Part shown: piece by piece, positions 1 through 5,921 of the stretch
How the letters are laid out: the number at the start of each line of letters is the position of its first letter
Numbering within the stretch: position 1 is the stretch's first letter
NCBI GenBank assembly: GCA_003155335.1
Contig: PMCG01000266.1
Coordinates: 1,612-9,516 of the forward strand
Reading direction: 5' to 3'
Source of the DNA: Acidobacteriota bacterium
GTDB taxonomy: Bacteria; Acidobacteriota; Vicinamibacteria; Fen-336
DNA: 7,905 nt
Translations under genes and position numbers: made by a program
Notes under the pieces: model-generated
Seen by the model: the letters and a program-made list of their open reading frames with translations, nothing else
Databases searched by the model: none
Told to the model about the DNA's origin: nothing

Positions 1-62
1 AGCGACGATCGAAAAGAGCCAGCCGCGCGAGAGGGATGGTAAGATCTCTTCGAGGTGACGTG

Positions 63-302
63 ATGACGGTAGCGGTCGAAGCCATCTACGAGAACGGCGT
101 CCTGAGGCCCGAGAAACCTCTCGGCTTCAAGGAGCACTCCAAGGTGCGCGTCATCGTCGAGGACGAGAGCGAGGCTCGCGCCGCTACCGAGGACGACGAC
201 CCCACGGGCTGGAAGACCGCGCGCGAGCTGATCGGCTGTATCAAGGACGCTCCGGCAGACCTGGCCGAGAACCACGACAAGTATCTCTACGGCGTTCCGT
301 GA
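63..302 (+). CDS. DUF104 (AF2212-like) family antitoxin
   Basis: A 79-residue protein opening with MTVAVEAIYENGVLRPEKPL, the hallmark of the DUF104/AF2212-like family of small beta-barrel antitoxins paired with PIN-domain (VapC) toxins. The segment after the barrel is acidic, and the C-terminal tail (DLAENHDKYLYG) resembles toxin-binding tails of such antitoxins. Known role of the family: bind and neutralise the cognate PIN ribonuclease and often repress the operon. I chose the ATG at 63 because the family motif starts there and GAGGTG (52-57) sits 5 bases upstream; an in-frame ATG at 36 would add nine unconserved residues and has a GAGAGGG almost touching it. The stop overlaps the GTG start of the following PIN gene (GTGA, 299-302), so the two were translationally coupled. 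The gene looks intact although its partner is broken. Confidence 0.85.
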   Translation: MTVAVEAIYENGVLRPEKPLGFKEHSKVRVIVEDESEARAATEDDDPTGWKTARELIGCIKDAPADLAENHDKYLYGVP

Positions 303-678
303 TCTTCATCGACACCGGCTTCTTCCTGGCGCTCTTCTCGCAGCGCGACACGCACCATGAGCGTGTGCGTGCAACCTTCGAGCGCTACATCGATCGGAAC
401 CTCCCCCGGCGCGTGCGCGGGTCTCGCACGAGCTGGCCGTCTTCGTGGGAGAGCGTCTCTACAGCGAGAAGATCGCCCGCATCTACGTCACGTCGCTCGA
501 AGAGCACAAGGCGGCCTTCGAGTACCTCAGGCGGTACAACGACAAGACCTACAGCGCCGTCGATTGCCTGAGCTTCGTCGTCATGGAGAAGCTCGGCATC
601 CGCGATGCCTTCGCCGTGGACGACGACTTCACGCATCGTTTCGTCGCCATCCCTGGTCCCCTGACACGCAGACGCTAG
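299..678 (+). pseudogene. vapC: VapC-type PIN-domain toxin, internally deleted and frameshifted
   Basis: PIN-domain ribonuclease toxins cleave RNA using a cluster of conserved acidic residues. The first part starts at GTG 299 and reads MIFIDTGFFLALFSQRD, with the first catalytic Asp at residue 5, through to ..RNLPRR at about 412. The rest is in another frame: from about 418 it reads RVSHELAVFVGERLY and continues to the stop at 676-678, with the later acidic residues in SAVDCLSF and AVDDDF. Between the halves, family members have a strand and helix carrying the second catalytic acid (an E followed by T/V and hydrophobics), roughly 15-20 residues. That stretch is absent here, so this is a deletion not divisible by three rather than a one-base slip. 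The product would lose both fold and active site. The start overlaps the antitoxin stop by four bases. A sequencing or assembly error is less likely because sequence is missing, but cannot be excluded. Confidence 0.8.
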
Positions 679-766
679 GCTAGAAAGGCTGGCCGAGCTG
701 CGGAACACGGGCAGCGAGGTCAGGTCCGCTAATCGTGATGCGCTCGGCGTAGGCGAGGAGTGAAGC

Positions 767-865
767 GTGAGCCGACCGCTGCGTCTGGAGCGCAGTGGCG
801 CGATCTGGCACGTGACCAGTCGCGGCAACGAGCGGTCAGCCAGTGTTCCTCGACGACGGCGATAA
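767..865 (+). pseudogene. REP-associated (Y1/TnpA_REP) transposase, N-terminal remnant
   Basis: A GTG start with a very good ribosome site (GAGGAG, 755-760, six bases upstream) begins MSRPLRLERSGAIWHVTSRG followed by NER. This is the standard opening of REP-associated tyrosine transposases (Y1_Tnp), including the H-x-T-S-R-G-N strand. After NER the open frame reads junk (SASVPRRRR) and stops at 863-865, while the family continuation VFLDDGD is found one base out of frame at 845-863. After that nothing resembling the family remains, including the catalytic Tyr region. Full-length members are usually 150-320 residues, so only about the first 10-20 percent survives, with a frameshift. The family is known to mobilise REP/RAYT palindromes; none are evident here. 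Confidence 0.72.
830..863 (+). repeat. 34-base imperfect direct repeat, copy 1
   Basis: This segment (beginning GAGCGGTCAGCC) recurs at 1133-1166 with 30 of 34 bases identical by hand alignment. It covers the NER...VFLDDGD part of the transposase opening. Two of the four differences are silent in the transposase frame and two are conservative (F/L and G/A). Both copies carry the same one-base frame slip between NER and the VFLDD-type motif. Confidence 0.75.
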
Positions 866-891
866 ACGGACCTGTCCTGGCAGTGGCGGGG

Positions 892-913
892 TATACTCTC
901 CGAAGGCGGAGGG
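892..913 (+). promoter_or_regulatory. Possible -10 box and hairpin over the ribosome site
   Basis: TATACT (892-897) is a good -10-like hexamer, but no convincing -35 lies 16-18 bases upstream. It is followed at once by a 5-bp perfect hairpin, CTCCG-AAGG-CGGAG (898-911), whose right arm overlaps the GGAGGG ribosome site (908-913) of the coiled-coil ORF. The hairpin could dampen translation. It is short, and this is inference from base pairing only. Confidence 0.3.
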
Positions 914-922
914 TACGGCTGC

Positions 923-1159
923 ATGACCACAGAAGATCGCGAGGACATCAAGCGCTACTTCGGCGTGGTGGCTGAGGGGCTGGAGTCGAAGGTCCAGCAA
1001 GTCGCTGAGGGCGTCGCCGCGACCAACGAGCGGATCGACCGGCTTGAGAACGAGGTGCGGCGCGGGTTCTCGGAGCTGGGTTCGGTGGTCAAGCTCTCCT
1101 TCGGCCAACTCGACGCGAGGCTGACGCGCGTGGAGCGGTCAGCCGGTGCTCCTCGATGA
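923..1159 (+). CDS. Small coiled-coil hypothetical protein, probably chimeric at its C-terminus
   Basis: A 78-residue protein starting MTTEDREDIKRYFGVVAEGL. The ATG at 923 is preceded by GGAGGG at 908-913 (nine-base spacing). The body shows heptad-like spacing of L, V and I with many charged residues (AATNERIDRLENEVRRGFSE), so a helical coiled coil is expected. It has no signal peptide or membrane segment. I recognise the general style of short coiled-coil proteins common in deltaproteobacterial genomes but no named function. The last residues (SAGAPR) are encoded by the second transposase scrap that begins at 1133, so the natural C-terminus, which probably continued the coil after ..LTRVERS, seems to have been replaced. 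It may therefore be a truncated gene that still has an open frame. Confidence 0.6.
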   Translation: MTTEDREDIKRYFGVVAEGLESKVQQVAEGVAATNERIDRLENEVRRGFSELGSVVKLSFGQLDARLTRVERSAGAPR

Positions 1160-1180
1160 CGCCGATCGTGAGAGTCTGAT
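1133..1180 (+). pseudogene. Second REP-associated transposase scrap (direct repeat, copy 2)
   Basis: Bases 1133-1166 match 830-863 at 30 of 34 positions. In the transposase frame the segment reads VLLDDADRESLI, the same conserved region as copy 1 (VFLDDGDK), and it extends a few codons further than copy 1 before homology ends. It carries the same frame slip after GAGCGG. It is wedged between the coiled-coil ORF, whose last codons run into it, and the DUF2442 remnant that starts immediately after. No other part of a transposase is present here. Confidence 0.55.
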
Positions 1181-1326
1181 CACCTCTCGAGTGGCTTCCG
1201 CGCCTGCGCGATGCAACGCCCGAGGCGCGCGAGCGCTGGGAGCTGATCGGTCCTGGCCTGGGAATCCGCTGGCCTGAGATCGACGAAGACATCTCAGTGC
1301 CCGGTCTGCTCGGCCTGCCAGACTGA
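1180..1326 (+). pseudogene. DUF2442 family protein, C-terminal remnant
   Basis: An open stretch with no start codon in the right place reads SPLEWLPRLRDATPEARERW, then ELIGPGLGIRWPEIDEDISV, then PGLLGLPD and a stop at 1324-1326. The PRL-x-x-ATP, W-x-LIG, G-x-G-I-x-WP and DEDI-S-x-x-GLL signature is the C-terminal half of DUF2442 proteins. These are short proteins (about 80-100 residues) usually encoded beside a DUF4160 protein, a pair thought to be toxin-antitoxin-like. The N-terminal half is missing; an in-frame TGA at 1177-1179 and the transposase scrap lie directly upstream. No DUF4160 gene is visible. The remnant is well conserved, so the loss is probably recent. Confidence 0.75.
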
Positions 1327-1402
1327 GCAGAATCCGGGGTGAGGATACAACACCTCGCCTGTTTCGCCACTGCGTTCCCAGATTCTGAGCAAGAGTGCGG
1401 CG

Positions 1403-1615
1403 TCAAAGGTCTTCGGGGCGCAGCCCAGTGCGGCGAGCGATACGGGCCAGTATGGCCGGGCCGATCTCGTCGCTATCGTGGAAGGCCCAGCTGAAATTGG
1501 GCCAACCTGGGCGGATGAGAGTGCGATGGGGACCGGTCGTGCGTTCGGTCTGCCATTCAACGCGAAGAAGCGCGGCCACCACGCGGCTGGCTTTGCTCGC
1601 TGGTTAGCCACTCAC
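1403..1615 (-). pseudogene. hicA: HicA-like mRNA interferase toxin with a stop at codon 4
   Basis: Starting at GTG 1615-1613, overlapping the hicB stop as GTGA, the frame reads V-S-G-stop (TAA at 1606-1604) and then PASKASRVVAALLRVEWQTE, RTTGPHRTLIRPGWPNFSWA, FHDSDEIGPAILARIARRTG and LRPEDL, ending at TGA 1405-1403. This is a full-length (about 70-residue) HicA: dsRNA-binding-like fold, the (G-S)-H catalytic region around His30, the F-x-F/W-A-F-H strand, and the EIGP..L..I...TGL..EDL helix. HicA toxins cleave mRNA. The family GSH motif is GPH here. If TAA is real, translation could only resume at GTG codons 12 or 13, removing part of the first helix; no ribosome site precedes them. The rest of the frame is undamaged, so the lesion is recent or a base-call error. 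Confidence 0.72.
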
Positions 1616-1824
1616 GCAGCAGCTACAGCGAAGGAGACGGCCACCGGTTCGGGCGGCACTTCGCCGTGCTCCAGTTTGTCCGCCAAGACGCGCAGGGCAA
1701 GCGCCTGGGCTGCTGCAAGAGCCTCCTCGCGTGTAACGCCGTAGACCATCACGCCGGGCAGGTCGACCACGTCAGCGATCCACCGGCCGTCTGTTTCGCG
1801 TTCGAGCTCGACGATCAACCGCAT
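1612..1824 (-). CDS. hicB: HicB family antitoxin
   Basis: A 70-residue protein with the HicB partial RNase H-like fold: strand RLIVELERETDGRWIADVVD, then LPGVMVYG, then the TREEALAAAQALALRVLADK helix and a short strand at the end. HicB antitoxins bind HicA and often autoregulate. This is the short version without an added DNA-binding domain. Start is the ATG at 1824-1822; the upstream ribosome site is weak (AGG about 10 bases away). Order is hicB then hicA, the reverse of the classical pair but common for this subgroup, with a four-base GTGA overlap implying translational coupling. The gene lies 89 bases downstream of the glycosyltransferase and could be read from the same transcript or from its own promoter. 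Confidence 0.83.
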   Translation of the reverse strand: MRLIVELERETDGRWIADVVDLPGVMVYGVTREEALAAAQALALRVLADKLEHGEVPPEPVAVSFAVAAA

Positions 1825-1913
1825 GATCTAAAACCTGGCATTCTTTCCCGCCTGGGTGTCTGAATCCGAGAGAATCCACCTCGTCTGGCGATAGGCGGAT
1901 GCGCCCCGCCCTC

Positions 1914-3224
1914 TCACGTCGTCTGAGGGCGGCGCATGCGCACGTACAGCAGGAACGCGAACACGGCGAGCACGGCGAAGAAGAGATAGGACTGGAGCAC
2001 GTTGAGCCACGTCGACGCCAGCGCGTTCGCGCCCGAGATGTAGCTGCTCGCCAGGACGTAACAGACCACGAAAGCCACTCGCCAACGCGAGGCGTGCCGG
2101 AAGCGTTCGTCGAACCACAGAAGCGGCCAAAGCCAGGCGAAGATCGGCAGCAGGATGCCGTAGTGATGCACCCAAGCAATGGGAGCGGCCATCGTTGTGG
2201 CGAGCGCCATCTGGCAGAAGCCGGCTGGCCCTTCGAGCGCCGGCTCGGCGCGTCCCTTGAGCAGTGCCAGCACGAGAAACGCGACGCTGCTCACGGCCGT
2301 GGCGGCGTAGAGCGCTGGCCGCAAGGGTGGGTAAGTTCGCCAGATCCAGTCGAGGTTGTTGAAGAGCTCGGGCTGCGTGACGCCATACAGCCGTCCCAGC
2401 AATCCGTACACGCACTGGTTGGCGTGGAACGACTCGCCGTGCGCCGACAAGAAGCGCAGCGCGCGCAGGTAGTCCACGTGCATCGCCCAGCCGAAGGTGG
2501 CGATGCTGACAGCCAGGCCGAGGCCTGCCGCGCCGAGCATGCCGGCGATCAGGCGCCGGTCGCGTCGCAGCAGGCCCCACAGGAGAAAGAGGGCGTACTG
2601 CGGTTTGCCGAGCGCCATCAGCCCCAGGGCCGCGCCTGCGGAGACGCGGCGACCTTTCACGTAGCAGAGCAGTGAGATCGCGAACAGCGCGTTCAGCCAC
2701 ACCTGTAGCTGGCCGAGCATGGCCCCGAGCACGATCGGATAAAAGGTCAGGGCGAGCAGGCTCGTCAGTACAACAAGCAGCGCCTGCTCGTGCCAACGAA
2801 GCCGCACGCTGGCGTACGTGCGGAGCGACCACAGCGCGACGCCGCAGACGGCCAGAACCGTGATGGCGAGGAAAAGGAGTGAAGTCCTGTCGTAGAAGGC
2901 GTCCTGTTGGATGTGCAGGTCGTCGAGGACCTTTGGAATGAGCAAGGCCGTGGGCGGATACAGGTACTTGTACGTTTGTCTCAGCAGCAGGTCGGAGTAG
3001 ATCCGGTCGTTACCGGTGTGGCGCCAGTGATCGAGCGCGAACGCCATCAATGCCCACGAGTCCTTGCCGAAGCTGCCCTCGATCGTCGCGGCGCTGGCCG
3101 TGAGCGTGCTGCGGGCGAAGCGCACGCGATAGTACTTGTGCGGAGCGAGGCGGTAGCTGCTGCCGACGGCGAACAGCACGCACAGCATGAGCAGCAGGAA
3201 CGGCTGTTTGAGGCGGGGTAGCAT
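1914..3224 (-). CDS. GT87 (DUF2029) integral-membrane glycosyltransferase
   Basis: A 436-residue, strongly hydrophobic protein with about ten membrane segments (the first at residues 8-24, others near 115-135 and 148-168, the last near 413-430). Family marks: an Asp at 55 in the first outer loop, where GT-C enzymes carry the catalytic base; YPPTALL at 89-95; GQLQVWLNAL at 171-180 followed by AG..LG...LGKPQY near 196-210; and APIAWVHHYGILLP around 347-360 with the paired His 353-354. GT87 enzymes are GT-C transferases that use a polyprenyl-phosphate sugar donor (e.g. mannose) on the outer face of the membrane; sugar and acceptor cannot be told from sequence. ATG 3224-3222 is chosen over longer in-frame starts because it begins the hydrophobic N-terminus and has AGGAG just upstream. 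It starts 29 bases after the HD-GYP stop, so the two are probably co-transcribed. Confidence 0.85.
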   Translation of the reverse strand: MLPRLKQPFLLLMLCVLFAVGSSYRLAPHKYYRVRFARSTLTASAATIEGSFGKDSWALMAFALDHWRHTGNDRIYSDLLLRQTYKYLYPPTALLIPKVLDDLHIQQDAFYDRTSLLFLAITVLAVCGVALWSLRTYASVRLRWHEQALLVVLTSLLALTFYPIVLGAMLGQLQVWLNALFAISLLCYVKGRRVSAGAALGLMALGKPQYALFLLWGLLRRDRRLIAGMLGAAGLGLAVSIATFGWAMHVDYLRALRFLSAHGESFHANQCVYGLLGRLYGVTQPELFNNLDWIWRTYPPLRPALYAATAVSSVAFLVLALLKGRAEPALEGPAGFCQMALATTMAAPIAWVHHYGILLPIFAWLWPLLWFDERFRHASRWRVAFVVCYVLASSYISGANALASTWLNVLQSYLFFAVLAVFAFLLYVRMRRPQTT

Positions 3225-3253
3225 CTTCTCCTGGTCGCCCGCAGTGTGACGGG

Positions 3254-5212
<1,959 letters not shown>

Positions 5213-5237
5213 TTGCCGTGTGCCTCTGTGCGACGGC

Positions 5238-5921
5238 TCAGACTACCACACCCGCCTTGGCGTCGGACCCGAGCAAGGGCAGCAGGTCGCGCAGGTGGTC
5301 GATCATGACGTCGGGCGGCTCGGTTGCCAAACTGTCGGGCGCGAAGCCGTAGGTCACTCCGACCGTGTGCGTGCCGGCAGCCCTGCCGGTGCGCACGTCG
5401 ACAGCCGAGTCGCCCACGATGACCGTTCGCTCCGGCGTCGCGCTGCAGGCATCGACGAGCTGCAGCAGTCCGCTGGGATCGGGCTTGTGCTCCGCCAGGT
5501 CTCCTCCGCCGACGATGCGGAAGAAGCGCTCGGCCACTCCCAAATGCGACAGGATCGCGCGACTCATGTCGCCGGGTTTGTTCGTCAGCACGGCCAGATT
5601 GCGGTCGTGCAGCGCATCGAGGACTTCCCGAACCCCGGCGTAGAGCCTCGTGTGGTCGAACATGCGCTGGCGATAGGCCTGGACATAGACTGGCAGGGCC
5701 TCGTCGACCGGGACGTGCAGACCCGCTGCCTCCAGGCTGCGCGCGACCAGAAGGCGCGCGCCGTCGCCGATGAAGCTGCGCACGCGCGCCAGCGGCAGCG
5801 GCGGAGTCTGCGGCACGAGTTGCGCCAGGGCGGAGTTGAGCGCGTTGGCCAGGTCGCCGAGGGAGTCGACCAGTGTCCCGTCAAGGTCGAAGACGACGAG
5901 CCGGACAGCGGGCCAGCTCAT
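5238..5921 (-). CDS. gph: HAD-superfamily hydrolase, phosphoglycolate phosphatase-like
   Basis: A 227-residue protein with all four HAD motifs: FDLDGTLVDS (11-20, nucleophile D12 and acid D14), VLTNKP (111-116), HKPDP (145-149, Lys146) and VIVGDSAVDV (167-176, D171/D175). The helical cap follows motif I (about 20-90) and contains IGDGARLLVARSL, typical of Gph. The length matches Gph (about 220-250). Gph removes phosphate from 2-phosphoglycolate, a by-product of DNA repair and of oxygenase activity, but close relatives act on other small phosphates (pyrophosphate, sugar phosphates), so the substrate is a family inference. The ATG overlaps the stop of the sulfatase-like gene as ATGA (5921-5918), indicating translational coupling. 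The HD-GYP gene follows after 25 bases. Confidence 0.86.
   Translation of the reverse strand: MSWPAVRLVVFDLDGTLVDSLGDLANALNSALAQLVPQTPPLPLARVRSFIGDGARLLVARSLEAAGLHVPVDEALPVYVQAYRQRMFDHTRLYAGVREVLDALHDRNLAVLTNKPGDMSRAILSHLGVAERFFRIVGGGDLAEHKPDPSGLLQLVDACSATPERTVIVGDSAVDVRTGRAAGTHTVGVTYGFAPDSLATEPPDVMIDHLRDLLPLLGSDAKAGVVV

Noticed and set aside
679..766. Gap between the vapC remnant and the transposase remnant
   Set aside because: Apart from the transposase ribosome site, no hairpin, repeat, promoter pair or coding signature could be supported.
385..951. Long minus-strand open frame (188 codons) across the vapC and transposase remnants
   Set aside because: Its composition follows the opposite-strand codons, it resembles no family, and the plus strand carries recognisable PIN and Y1 sequence.
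1338..1359. Hairpin GGTGAGG-atacaaca-CCTCGCC between the DUF2442 remnant and hicA
   Set aside because: Seven pairs including one wobble, but no T-run on either strand, so a terminator call is not supported.
1825..1913. Possible coding remnant (reading ..RLSPDEVDSLGFRHPGGK..) between the glycosyltransferase and hicB
   Set aside because: No start, no recognisable family, and short enough to be chance in GC-rich sequence.
1828..2832. Minus-strand open frame of 334 codons inside the glycosyltransferase
   Set aside because: It is Arg/Ala/Pro-rich, a shadow of high-GC third positions; the overlapping GT87 frame has clear membrane segments and motifs.
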